NCBI GenBank assembly: GCA_002483445.1
Contig: DLHY01000132.1
Span: forward strand, 34,157 to 98,156
DNA length: 64,000 bases
Direction: 5' to 3'
Origin: Blastocatellia bacterium UBA7656
GTDB lineage: Bacteria > Acidobacteriota > Blastocatellia > UBA7656
How positions within the stretch are numbered: position 1 is the stretch's first letter; each line of letters opens with the position of its first letter. The position numbers and the translations under genes were made by a program. This document shows positions 24,241-32,975 of this stretch, piece by piece. The notes beneath the pieces are model-generated. The model worked only from the letters and a program-made list of their open reading frames with translations, was not told the origin of the DNA and ran no database searches.

Positions 24241-25239
24241 TTAAACCATCTCCTTTCCAAGTAATAATCTCTGAAAGTAGGAAATCGTAGACTCCAAACC
24301 ACACTGTAACGACACTTTCGGCTCCCAAGAGAGCAATTTCATAGCCCTTGATACATCAGGTTTCCTAACCTTTGGATCATCAACAGGTAATGGCTTGAAC
24401 TCTATCAAACGGCTGATACCAGTTAAATCAACTACACACTGCGCAAGCTCAAGCACCGTGTATTCAAAAGGGTTACCGATATTCACAGGCAAATGAATAT
24501 CCAAATCCTCACACATATAAGAACTTCCTTCTCCTGACATACCCGTATCCTCATGAAGCATCAACCTTACTATGCCCTCCAGTAAATCACTAACAAAGCA
24601 AAAAGATCGCGTTTGCAACCCATCTCCATAAATAGTAAGAGGTACCCCCTGCAATGCTTGAACGACAAAGTTCGAAACGACTCTCCCATCATCCAAACGC
24701 ATTCGTTCCCCATAGGTATTGAATATCCTCACAATCCGCGTGTCCAATCCATGCACACGATGGTACGCCATCGTCATAGCCTCAGCAAACCGCTTTGCCT
24801 CATCATACACTCCTCTTGGCCCAACAGGATTGACATGTCCCCAGTAACTCTCACTCTGCGGATGCACATCAGGATCACCATAAACCTCAGATGTCGATGC
24901 TAACAGAAATCGCGCCCCCTTCTCCTTTGCCAAACCTAATGCCTTATGGGTACCCATACTACCAACCTTAAGGGTCTGAATAGGATATCTAAGATAGTCA
25001 ACAGGACTCGCTGGCGAGGCAAAGTGCAACACAGCATCTACCCTCCCTTCAACATCAAGCCCCAGTGTGACATCCTGCTCAAAAAACTCAAACCTACTCG
25101 TTCCAAGGTGTTCTGCGATATTCTCTATCCGCCCAGTCAACAGGTTATCAAAGACAACAATCTGATATCCCTCAGCCAAAAACCTATCAACCAGATGAGA
25201 TCCAAGAAAACCCGCTCCTCCAGTTATCACTATCCGCAT
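24241..25239 (-). CDS. uxs: NAD-dependent sugar epimerase/UDP-glucuronate decarboxylase (UDP-xylose synthase-like)
   Basis: About 332 residues starting at MRIVITGGAGFLGSHLVDRF, the NAD-binding GxxGxxG. Extended-SDR motifs are LHFASPASPVDYL (the UXS-type segment), STSEVYGDP, and the catalytic YDEAKRFAE (Tyr-x-x-x-Lys). Downstream NTYGERMRLDDGRVVSNFV and LPVNIGNPFEYTVLELA match UDP-xylose synthases. The likely reaction is UDP-glucuronate to UDP-xylose, for polysaccharide synthesis. No other glycan gene is near; the next gene in the same transcript is an acyl-CoA dehydrogenase. The preceding open frame is out of family, hence the start at 25239. Confidence 0.88.
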   Translation of the reverse strand: MRIVITGGAGFLGSHLVDRFLAEGYQIVVFDNLLTGRIENIAEHLGTSRFEFFEQDVTLGLDVEGRVDAVLHFASPASPVDYLRYPIQTLKVGSMGTHKALGLAKEKGARFLLASTSEVYGDPDVHPQSESYWGHVNPVGPRGVYDEAKRFAEAMTMAYHRVHGLDTRIVRIFNTYGERMRLDDGRVVSNFVVQALQGVPLTIYGDGLQTRSFCFVSDLLEGIVRLMLHEDTGMSGEGSSYMCEDLDIHLPVNIGNPFEYTVLELAQCVVDLTGISRLIEFKPLPVDDPKVRKPDVSRAMKLLSWEPKVSLQCGLESTISYFQRLLLGKEMV

Positions 25240-25369
25240 TGTATATCCTCTAAATACCTGAACAAACCGGCACAAACGCCCTCTCTAACAGGCGACTATA
25301 CCTCTAGTGTAAAGCTAAAACAAATAACATCTCTTGAAAACCCTCTATTTTTAAGCTAAGAATATCTCC

Positions 25370-25759
25370 ATGAATATCTCAATAAAAACTAAAGCAAGAA
25401 AACCTCTTCTCTCTCTCTACATAATCACATCTTTCCTCTTCATCTCGTGCGCTGGCCACATCACTCCGGCGCGAGAGACTCTCGAAAGCTACTACAAAGA
25501 CATGAACCTCCGCGAAATCAAAGTAGATATATTTTGTATCGACCCCAATTCACCCGAAAGAGCTTATGCCAGCGCCACCATAACACACAACTTTGCAAAC
25601 AGGGACGGAAACCTCCAGAAGGAATATATAGGACACCTTCTCAAAAAAACCGGCGATACCTGGCAAGTTGACAAGAAAACCACCTATACGACCAAGGAAA
25701 GCGACGCACTGATACTGCTCGCCGGAAAGAAAATTCAACCATTCCCTTCCTCTCAATAA
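25370..25759 (+). CDS. Small lipoprotein of unknown function
   Basis: A 129-residue protein with a lipoprotein signal (LYIITSFLFISCAG; lipidated Cys at about residue 27). The mature part, with TLESYYKDMNLREIKVDIFC and YASATITHNFANRDGNLQKEYIGHLL, resembles NTF2-like or DUF4878-type fold proteins by pattern only. No ribosome site precedes the ATG. TTGAAA (25334-25339) and TAAGAA (25357-25362), 17 bases apart, would place transcription start almost at the ATG, suggesting a leaderless mRNA; this is speculative. It is AT-rich like its neighbours. Confidence 0.7.
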   Translation: MNISIKTKARKPLLSLYIITSFLFISCAGHITPARETLESYYKDMNLREIKVDIFCIDPNSPERAYASATITHNFANRDGNLQKEYIGHLLKKTGDTWQVDKKTTYTTKESDALILLAGKKIQPFPSSQ

Positions 25760-25766
25760 GCAAATC

Positions 25767-26063
25767 TCAGGGCTTTTTTATCTTGATAACAGATTCCAGA
25801 CCATACTGCTTACAATACATACCCAACTCACACCCAAAACCTGCCTCCCCAAACTCAAATGGCATCCCCCCCTCAGTCCCTCCATAATAACCACCAGGAG
25901 GAACAGTGCCATAAACATTGCCTGCTCTTACGACTACCCCAGTCCCTTTTCGGAGCGGACGCTCATATCCTCCCCCAATACCAAATCCCTTAAACCTGGT
26001 ACCCAAGCTTTTCGATGGATGCAATCCACACCTCCTCTCACAATTCATCGCATCAGGCATCAA
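25767..26063 (-). CDS. Doubtful small Gly-rich protein
   Basis: A 98-codon frame with Gly/Tyr-rich sequence (TVPPGGYYGGTEGGMPFEFG) and several Cys. There is no ribosome site, signal peptide or recognisable domain. It is listed because it occupies an otherwise empty 480-bp stretch in the AT-rich island and its end is closely convergent with the lipoprotein gene. It may be chance. Confidence 0.28.
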   Translation of the reverse strand: MMPDAMNCERRCGLHPSKSLGTRFKGFGIGGGYERPLRKGTGVVVRAGNVYGTVPPGGYYGGTEGGMPFEFGEAGFGCELGMYCKQYGLESVIKIKKP

Positions 26064-26245
26064 GTCCCCCCCCTAACAAATGAAGACTCCTCACCTGTAC
26101 ATGCCACAAATAGTTCATAGATCAGATCAATATCGATCAGGTTAAACCGGTAAGAAGAAAATAGTAGATCAGAGCATAACAGGCATATCACAAGCATTGC
26201 GCCTGATGGGGAAGTATTTTCGAGTAAACCAGATGACCAATATTA

Positions 26246-27778
26246 CTAGGGGGAACTATCCGCCATCCTCACTTTAGCAAGCACCAAAGCACCAGCCTCT
26301 CCTGCAACCTCAGATTCTCCCTCAGGCTGAAAAGAACTTATACCAACGAGATCCACCTGACCCAACCCTTTGCCAATCTGATCAACCCTAACGCCTACAT
26401 CCCCAATAACGCGAGGCTGAAGCCCTTCTATATCCGTAAAGTCCAAGAGATACAATTCACCGGTCTGGGCTACAATGAATCCTTCAAATTCACCGTCAAA
26501 CATAAGGTTCGACAGTCCCTCCTTCTCCGCAAATTCATTTGCCATAGCCCTGACCGCGACTATCTTATTCTTCTTGTTCAATTGAATTACCACTACAGCA
26601 GGAGGCTCATGTTTACGCCCCAACGTCGGACGCCTCACACGCGGACGCCCAGTTCTCACCAAGGTCGGACGCCTCACCTCCCACTTAACCCCTCTTTTCA
26701 CCACAGATAATAGTCGCCTGACTCGACTATATGAAATCTCACGACCGCTAACTACTTCAGATTCTCCGACTGCCAACTCAGGAACATTCCCTAATACATC
26801 AACAATACCATCATCCTTTTTCCCACCTTCTGAATTACGCAAATCAATCTGACAAACAGACCCATTCCTGCCAACAAAAAAACCAAACTCAGGCAACTTA
26901 CTCTCAGCATTCACACTTAGCGCAACGCTGCTCCCCTCCATCAGAGACAACTCTTCGGGGAAGTTCCAACGAGGCACGCTACGGACGAGGTCCAAAGTGC
27001 CATTATCTCTCAGCTTATAAAACCTAAGCTCAGTTGAGTAATTAACCCCTCCACCTTCCACTTCTTCCTGCCTCGTAAAACCAAAGATCACAGTATTACT
27101 ACCCTCTTCATAGTCCAGATACGTGATCCGATCCCCGGAAAACAGCACAGGATACCTATAACCATCAGCCACATCGCAGGTATAAACCGAATAGCCGTTG
27201 CTCAACAGTAATATCTTCCCTCCATGGGCTAGGAAGAATTCTGAAGGCGCTTCAACAGCATCCCCCCCATCTTCCCCAGGAATCCCAAACAAAACTGGCC
27301 GTTCAGACATATACGGCTTCCCGTTTTCATCCAACGAAACACGAAGTTTAGCTACAACTTCCCTTTCAGAACTACTTTCTTCCTCAACAATGTACTGCGT
27401 TCCACGCACATACAAATATTGACTCACTTCATCGTATAAAATCCTGGTCGGGAAATAGCAGTTACCCAGAGACAAAACAATGGGGTCCTTCCCAGGCTTC
27501 CGGCTATCAATCAGATAAACTACGTTATTATCCAGATCAGAGATATCAAGCTCTTCCTGATCACCAACAGTCGACTGGGCATAAGGAGCTATAAACTGGT
27601 ATTTTCCAAAAGCAGACGCAAAGGTATTCAAAGAGCCATTGACCCCTGACAATTCAACCCGACTGACCTGAACAGGAGAATCATCTGACCCGGAATAGCT
27701 GACGATTCCGCCAAGGGCCAAAACAAGTGTAATCACCAAAAGTCTTTTCAAAAGACCAGATAAACTTTTGCGTAGCAT
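26246..27778 (-). CDS. Secreted protein of unknown function with an Arg/Pro repeat insertion
   Basis: About 510 residues. The ATG at 27778 has GGAGG eight bases upstream. The N-terminus is a signal peptide or anchor (LLKRLLVITLVLALGGIVSYS). The body is beta-rich with propeller-like repeats (VVYLIDSRKPGKDPIVLSL, KILLLSNGYSVYTCDVADGY, SVCQIDLRNSEGG) but matches no family I can name. Around residues 368-388 a basic duplicated segment interrupts it, VRRPTL-x7-VRRPTL, encoded by a local GC-rich direct repeat. The gene is in the AT-rich island, downstream of the sigma-54 activator gene and on the same strand. A target relationship is possible, but I found no -24/-12 promoter between them. Confidence 0.75.
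   Translation of the reverse strand: MLRKSLSGLLKRLLVITLVLALGGIVSYSGSDDSPVQVSRVELSGVNGSLNTFASAFGKYQFIAPYAQSTVGDQEELDISDLDNNVVYLIDSRKPGKDPIVLSLGNCYFPTRILYDEVSQYLYVRGTQYIVEEESSSEREVVAKLRVSLDENGKPYMSERPVLFGIPGEDGGDAVEAPSEFFLAHGGKILLLSNGYSVYTCDVADGYRYPVLFSGDRITYLDYEEGSNTVIFGFTRQEEVEGGGVNYSTELRFYKLRDNGTLDLVRSVPRWNFPEELSLMEGSSVALSVNAESKLPEFGFFVGRNGSVCQIDLRNSEGGKKDDGIVDVLGNVPELAVGESEVVSGREISYSRVRRLLSVVKRGVKWEVRRPTLVRTGRPRVRRPTLGRKHEPPAVVVIQLNKKNKIVAVRAMANEFAEKEGLSNLMFDGEFEGFIVAQTGELYLLDFTDIEGLQPRVIGDVGVRVDQIGKGLGQVDLVGISSFQPEGESEVAGEAGALVLAKVRMADSSP
26625..26677. repeat. In-frame GC-rich direct repeat inside the secreted protein gene
   Basis: GTCGGACGCCTCAC occurs at 26625-26638 and again at 26664-26677, 39 bp (13 codons) apart, with a related GCGGACGCC between. 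The block is clearly more GC-rich than the gene around it and encodes an Arg-rich 13-residue repeat. It looks like an intergenic repeat that landed in frame. Confidence 0.6.
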
Positions 27779-28108
27779 TTCCTTGCCCTCCACTCATAAA
27801 ACGGCAAAGCAGAAATTTCCCAAACCTAACCTAGCACCTCTTATGCCATAACAAGCACCCGTACTCACACCAACACTTCCATCCCTTACTATTCCAGTTA
27901 CAGAATTTCTCTGAACTGATGGTTCCACATCAATATCGATCCGCTCGTCACTCTCAATCAAACCGGATACTCCGTTCCCATTCGAAGGCTATTATGTATC
28001 ACCTTCATCCATCCCTACAACTAAAAAGGCAAACCACAAACAACGCGATCTTATTTGTCCAAAACATATTATGTCAAGCCTTTTCCGTCCCTCCTCCTCT
28101 ACGAACAT
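27779..28108. other. Gene-free AT-rich region, no feature recognised
   Basis: This 330-bp gap separates the sigma-54 activator gene from the secreted-protein gene, both on the minus strand. I looked for a -24/-12 (GG-GC) element, a -35/-10 pair, hairpins and tandem units. I see none that I would defend. Any promoter for the downstream gene must lie here or further upstream. Confidence 0.4.
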
Positions 28109-31100
28109 CTAATCCTGCTTTTCCCTTATTCCCCTATCAATTCCTAACTGCGCGAGCTTGAGTCTCAACCCTCGACGCGACAAACCCATATCTATAGCCG
28201 TCCGCGAGAGGTTATGGCTATTCCTCACAAGTGAATCTTCTATAAGTCGTCGCTCAAGTCTGGCTGTTGCCTCTTTCAACTTCATCCCTTCAATGCCTGA
28301 CAAAACAAACTCATCAGGGTTAGGTATTGATCCCGTCTTCCGTATCCCAATACGGCCCGAACGAGAATTATAACCATCAAGGTCATACCTCCCATTACCA
28401 GACCGCACACGCTTATGAGCAACTTCAGGCGAAAAATCACTCGCAGCAATCACCGCTCCTTCTGAAGCGTATGCCACAGTTCGTTCAATCTCATTCCTAA
28501 GTTGCCTGACATTACCAGGCCAATCATACGCGCTCAATGCATCAATCGCCTCCTGCGTCAGCACCAATCCATCCTTCCCGGATCGCTTGGCAAAGTGATC
28601 AAGAAAATGCTCTGCCAGAAAAGGGATCTCCTCACACCTGTCTCTCAACGGCGGCACATGTATCCTTATGATGTTGAGTCGATGAAAGAGGTCTTCCCGG
28701 AAGCGACCATCATCGACAGCCCTTTCCAAATCAGTATTAGTCGCAGCTATTATCCTGACATCCACGCGAATGGGCTTCATCTCTCCAAGAGGCTGAATTT
28801 CTCCCTCCTGCAAAAAACGCATCAACTTGGGTTGAACCTCCAAAGACAAATCTCCTATTTCATCCAGAAACAATGTGCCGCCTTCAGCAGCCCTGATTAT
28901 GCCGGGATAGTTGGCGGTCGCGCCCGTAAAGGCTCCCCGCCTATGACCAAAAAGCTGACTGTCTATGATATCCTTGGGTGTCGCTGTGCAATTGAACGGC
29001 AGAAAAACCGCTCTCGCCCTCGCCGATTCAGCATGAATAGCCCGCGCCACCAACTCTTTCCCTGTACCTGACTCGCCCGTTATCAGCACATTGACATCGT
29101 TCGTTCTGATCTTGTGAATTTTATCGACGACATCGAACATCATTTTACTGCCGACGATGAAGCCCGGCATTACCGTATGCATCCGACCTTCACTCAAACC
29201 AGGAACACTTTGCCGCGCTGCTGTACGCAAGGAACAGGTCTCAAGTCCCAATTCAACAGGCTTCAACAGCATCTGCAATCGCGCCAGATCAAAACCGCCT
29301 CCGGTACGAACATAAACCGTTATCGAGTACCTTCCCGTGCCTCCCACTTCCAGCATCCATCCATCCGACACCCGCGTAACTTTCTCAGGCAACGGCAACT
29401 CGACACGTTGTACGAAATCCTCCGCATCTGATTTGCTCACTCCCTGAAAGGAGAGCAACTGCTGTTTACTCCCCTCTTCATTCCTGAAAATCATAATGGC
29501 AGAAACTGGAAGGTTTTCACAAACGACGGATGCAAGCTCCTGCACAAGAAGATCCCTTGAAGCAGATGCATCAATGAGCCTTTGCATCAGCAACAAATCA
29601 CTAGGCACGTTAACCCTTATCCTTACATCATCTGATTGCTTTCTCTCATCGCCTCGCAGCGATTGCAGAGCTTCATCCGTCAACCTAAGATAAGGAACCG
29701 CCTTGAGCTTTACAAAGGTCTCCTTCGCTTTAAGAAAGCTGGCCTCCGCTCCTTTTCTATCCTTCAATTTCCTCAACAGCAACCCCATCTCATAGTGACT
29801 CCGTGCTTCCTCATAAGGCATCGACGTAGTGGTGAAAACAGATATGCTTTGCGCCAGATGCTGTCGAGCCTCCGCCTCTCCTCCCAAAGCCGCCATCACC
29901 TGACCGGTAAGCCTCTGAACCTGCCCGGAAATCGCCAGAGAGTTTTCCTCCTGCAAACGACTGCTCGCAAATTCCAGATATTCTTTCGCCTGATCATACC
30001 GGCCTTCCTGGTAGTGAATCTCCGCCAACCCAATCTGAGCCAGCGATACTCCATTCAAGTCTCCAATTGAAGTGGCAAGAGCTAAGGCACCTCGTAACGT
30101 CTTCAGGGACTCTTCCACCTGCTCAAGTCCCCTCTTCACATTAGCCAGTATCCTCATAGTACCACCCCGCAGCCACTTGTCAGGATTTCCCTCCAATAGC
30201 TCAAAATTCCTGTTCAGCATCTCCTCAGCTTCCGCATACTCCCCCCTTGCACAGAGAATCTCAGCCACTGTCAAACACGCCGTTGCTTCATAGTCAGACT
30301 GCCCATGTGCCATTGCTACGCTTATGGCTTTCTCAAGTTTTTCCAGAGCGTCATCCCATAACCCTGCACATCTGAGATTCTCAGCAAGATTATTATAAGC
30401 CATAGCCAAATACTCCTTGCCCTCTCCCTTCTCAAGATACTCGATAGCCCTCTTCTCACACTCAGCCCCTTCTTCACTCCATCCGCCCAGAAAGCCTTCA
30501 TCACAGGCCGTGCCAAAATTTAGCAGTATCATCCCCAACAACTTTGTGTCCAAACTCCCCTCAGCCAGATCCAACGCCTTTAGATAATTCTCCTTTGAAC
30601 TAGAGAATGCACCCTCAAAAAAATCAACAGCACCCAGCCTGTCATATATTCGGGCCAGTAGCTCTCTATCAATTACTCCCTTCTGCGTATACACAGCATT
30701 AAGGAGATAGTCTCTAGCTATCCTGAATTCATTTATTCGAATATATGTCCTTCCCAACGCAAAGTTCACTTCGCTCAACCCCAGCGTATCCTGCACTTCG
30801 AGCATTACTTTCATCGCCTCATTGAGCGAGGCTATAGCCTTAGGATAATTTCTCAGCGATCCATACAACCATCCCAGCCTGAGCTTGACCCCAGCGCGAA
30901 CGTGGAGAGAGAGAGTCGAGAGATTCTGCTGATCTTCATATAGCGAAAGCACACCATAAGCCTCATCAAATCGGCTCAATTCGTCGAGAGCCTGACTCAA
31001 CATCGATCTGACAATCGCTTCATCATCTGCACTCAATTCCCTGTTCGTCAGAATGCTCTTGAAATGACTGGCCGCCGATTCGTATCGCGCCCTCGCTAAT

Positions 31101-31609
31101 TCGGCTCTCCCCATCTCCAAGTGATCGCTTTCCGCCACATCTCCATTGCGACGCGCTTCCTCATCCACCTTCGATTGCCGTTTCAAAATCTGTCTCACCG
31201 TCACATGGCTGATGCTGCCAACTATCCCCCGCTCGACAGCAGCAGTGGCAAGCTTTTGAGGTGTCCAAGTCTTGAAAGAAAACCCCAGCGACCGGGGATC
31301 CATTCCCGATAATTCAACCATCGCGTTGATCTGAGCCTTGCTGAACTGCGGGCGCGGCCCTCCCTGCGGCCCTCTCTTTCTCACAAGAATTCCACTCAGC
31401 CCTTCCCGGTTAAATCTCCGTATCCATTTCTTGACATTCGTCGGGTGCATACCGACCACAGAGCCTATTTCAGACGCAGCTTTCCCGTCGGCTGACAGCA
31501 ATATAACCTCTGCCCGCCGCGCCTCTTCGCCGCTTGAGGATTGCCTGCATCTCAGCAATCCTTCCCTCTCCTCCCTTGACAAGGGCCTTGATTCCAACGG
31601 CTCATACAT
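28109..31609 (-). CDS. Giant sigma-54 transcription activator with transposase-type HTH and TPR repeats
   Basis: A 1166-residue protein. Residues about 1-155 resemble the N-terminal DNA-binding part of IS630-type transposases, with two HTH units (ASEIGSVVGMHPTNVKKWIR and then GPQGGPRPQFSKAQINAMVE through SISHVTVRQILKR). Residues about 165-640 are TPR repeats. A GAF-like region spans about 660-790. The AAA+ domain has Walker A GESGTGKELVARAIH, the sigma-54 contact motif GAFTGA, Walker B GGTLFLDEIGDL and the Arg finger region FREDLFHRLN. A C-terminal Fis-type HTH (LSRTAIDMGLSRRGLRLKLA) ends it. It therefore opens sigma-54 promoters in response to a signal sensed by TPR/GAF. No receiver domain is present. 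The two DNA-binding modules are unusual in one activator. Confidence 0.9.
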   Translation of the reverse strand: MYEPLESRPLSREEREGLLRCRQSSSGEEARRAEVILLSADGKAASEIGSVVGMHPTNVKKWIRRFNREGLSGILVRKRGPQGGPRPQFSKAQINAMVELSGMDPRSLGFSFKTWTPQKLATAAVERGIVGSISHVTVRQILKRQSKVDEEARRNGDVAESDHLEMGRAELARARYESAASHFKSILTNRELSADDEAIVRSMLSQALDELSRFDEAYGVLSLYEDQQNLSTLSLHVRAGVKLRLGWLYGSLRNYPKAIASLNEAMKVMLEVQDTLGLSEVNFALGRTYIRINEFRIARDYLLNAVYTQKGVIDRELLARIYDRLGAVDFFEGAFSSSKENYLKALDLAEGSLDTKLLGMILLNFGTACDEGFLGGWSEEGAECEKRAIEYLEKGEGKEYLAMAYNNLAENLRCAGLWDDALEKLEKAISVAMAHGQSDYEATACLTVAEILCARGEYAEAEEMLNRNFELLEGNPDKWLRGGTMRILANVKRGLEQVEESLKTLRGALALATSIGDLNGVSLAQIGLAEIHYQEGRYDQAKEYLEFASSRLQEENSLAISGQVQRLTGQVMAALGGEAEARQHLAQSISVFTTTSMPYEEARSHYEMGLLLRKLKDRKGAEASFLKAKETFVKLKAVPYLRLTDEALQSLRGDERKQSDDVRIRVNVPSDLLLMQRLIDASASRDLLVQELASVVCENLPVSAIMIFRNEEGSKQQLLSFQGVSKSDAEDFVQRVELPLPEKVTRVSDGWMLEVGGTGRYSITVYVRTGGGFDLARLQMLLKPVELGLETCSLRTAARQSVPGLSEGRMHTVMPGFIVGSKMMFDVVDKIHKIRTNDVNVLITGESGTGKELVARAIHAESARARAVFLPFNCTATPKDIIDSQLFGHRRGAFTGATANYPGIIRAAEGGTLFLDEIGDLSLEVQPKLMRFLQEGEIQPLGEMKPIRVDVRIIAATNTDLERAVDDGRFREDLFHRLNIIRIHVPPLRDRCEEIPFLAEHFLDHFAKRSGKDGLVLTQEAIDALSAYDWPGNVRQLRNEIERTVAYASEGAVIAASDFSPEVAHKRVRSGNGRYDLDGYNSRSGRIGIRKTGSIPNPDEFVLSGIEGMKLKEATARLERRLIEDSLVRNSHNLSRTAIDMGLSRRGLRLKLAQLGIDRGIREKQD

Positions 31610-31985
31610 AATTCAGTCCCGTCTCTCTGATATATCGTGGGGCCTGCCTGCAAGGATCCTTTTGAAGTTTTTCCCGATCTAAATCAATTCAATCTGCACG
31701 TTCGACTCGCTCATTATTTCCGCGCGCCAACGTGGACTAACATTGAGGCTCGCAAAATAACAAAAAATGTCCAGTGAGTCAACAACTATCTTTCCACTAA
31801 TTTCAACTCGGCTGTATACATCAGTAGCAGAGCGGAAATATGCCAGCGTTATACTCCTGATTCCGCACAGTCAACATTTTTTGTGTCGTCAGATTAATCC
31901 TTAGCTTGATTCTTCAGGCAGGCTATTGTTGAAACAAACAAATTCTACAGCAACGCGCTTTTCTCTCGTACTTTATGCCAGCACT
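31610..31985. other. Gene-free region with a wide inverted repeat
   Basis: ACAAAAAATGT (31760-31770) and ACATTTTTTGT (31874-31884) are perfect 11-bp inverted copies about 100 bp apart, upstream of the sigma-54 activator gene. They could be paired operator sites or the ends of a lost insertion element. Nothing else is recognisable in this 376-bp gap; no sigma-54 promoter was found. Confidence 0.45.
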
Positions 31986-32975
31986 TTATCGCTTTTCGTA
32001 ATATCTCAAAATCAGACCTCCGCGGCCTATGGCATAGCCGCGATTCTTATAAAATGACACCGCAAACAAATCACCCTCTGTTGCGCTCTCCTGCATGATC
32101 CAGTTTCTCCCGCCATCATAGGTGCGGATGATCCGCCCTCCATAACCCACAACCCATCCTGTACTCTTATCAATGAAGCTTATTCCAAACAACGGCTCCT
32201 GCACATTCAATGACACACGCTCCCAAGTCGCCCCGCCATTTTCAGTGCGCAGCAGAAGCCCTTTGTCCCCGGTGACAAGTCCGATGCGGTCATCAATGAA
32301 ATAAACTCTGTTCAGATCGTCACTCACCCCCGAACGTTGCGGGTACCAGTTTCGCCCGCCATCGTCTGTATGAAGCACGACTCCACCAGTGCCGACAACC
32401 CAGCCTCGCTTGCCTCGAAAATAGAGATGGAATAACTGAGCATCAGACCCGCTCGCTTGCTCCTGCCAGCTTATACCCCCATCAGTTGACGCCAGGATCA
32501 ATCCTTGATCGCCAACTATGTACCCCTTATCGCTATCGACGAACTGCACTGAATATAAATCAGGATTCTGTCCACTATTTCTGCGGTAAGACCTCTGCGG
32601 GTTCTTCACAAAACTTTTCCCGCCATCAGTGCTGATAGCGAGAGCGCCGCCGTCGCCTATGATCCACAGTCGCTCCCTCCGCCCGTATATATCATTCAAT
32701 CCCGCGTCTATACCTATCTCTACTTTTTCGAAGTCGCGCCCATCTGTGAGCGAGCGCAAAACCATCCCATCTGCGCCGACCACCCATATTTCTCTTCCTT
32801 CATAATAGACAGCATTGATGGCCATTGATTTGCCGCCCCCGGCTATTGGCGGAACCACAGACCAGCCTTCCTGAAAGTAGGCGCTCACGTTCAACCACGA
32901 AAAGTCCGACGATCCAGCGATCATAAAAAATAGGACCATCGCCCGCAATAATATTTTCACTGATTTTCCCCTCAT
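31986..32975 (-). CDS. Secreted YCF48/HCF136-like beta-propeller protein
   Basis: A 329-residue exported protein. A signal peptide or anchor lies at about residues 8-28. At least five BNR/YCF48-type repeats follow, each with the pattern 'W-V-G-x-x-G ... S-T-D-G-G-x-x-W' (for example GYIVGDQGLILASTDGGISW, GWVVGTGGVVLHTDDGGRNW). The plant and cyanobacterial homologues help assemble photosystem II; in non-phototrophs the role is unknown and probably protein binding in the envelope. Its start codon overlaps the stop of the upstream ligase gene (TGATG), so it is translated from the same message. Confidence 0.85.
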   Translation of the reverse strand: MRGKSVKILLRAMVLFFMIAGSSDFSWLNVSAYFQEGWSVVPPIAGGGKSMAINAVYYEGREIWVVGADGMVLRSLTDGRDFEKVEIGIDAGLNDIYGRRERLWIIGDGGALAISTDGGKSFVKNPQRSYRRNSGQNPDLYSVQFVDSDKGYIVGDQGLILASTDGGISWQEQASGSDAQLFHLYFRGKRGWVVGTGGVVLHTDDGGRNWYPQRSGVSDDLNRVYFIDDRIGLVTGDKGLLLRTENGGATWERVSLNVQEPLFGISFIDKSTGWVVGYGGRIIRTYDGGRNWIMQESATEGDLFAVSFYKNRGYAIGRGGLILRYYEKR

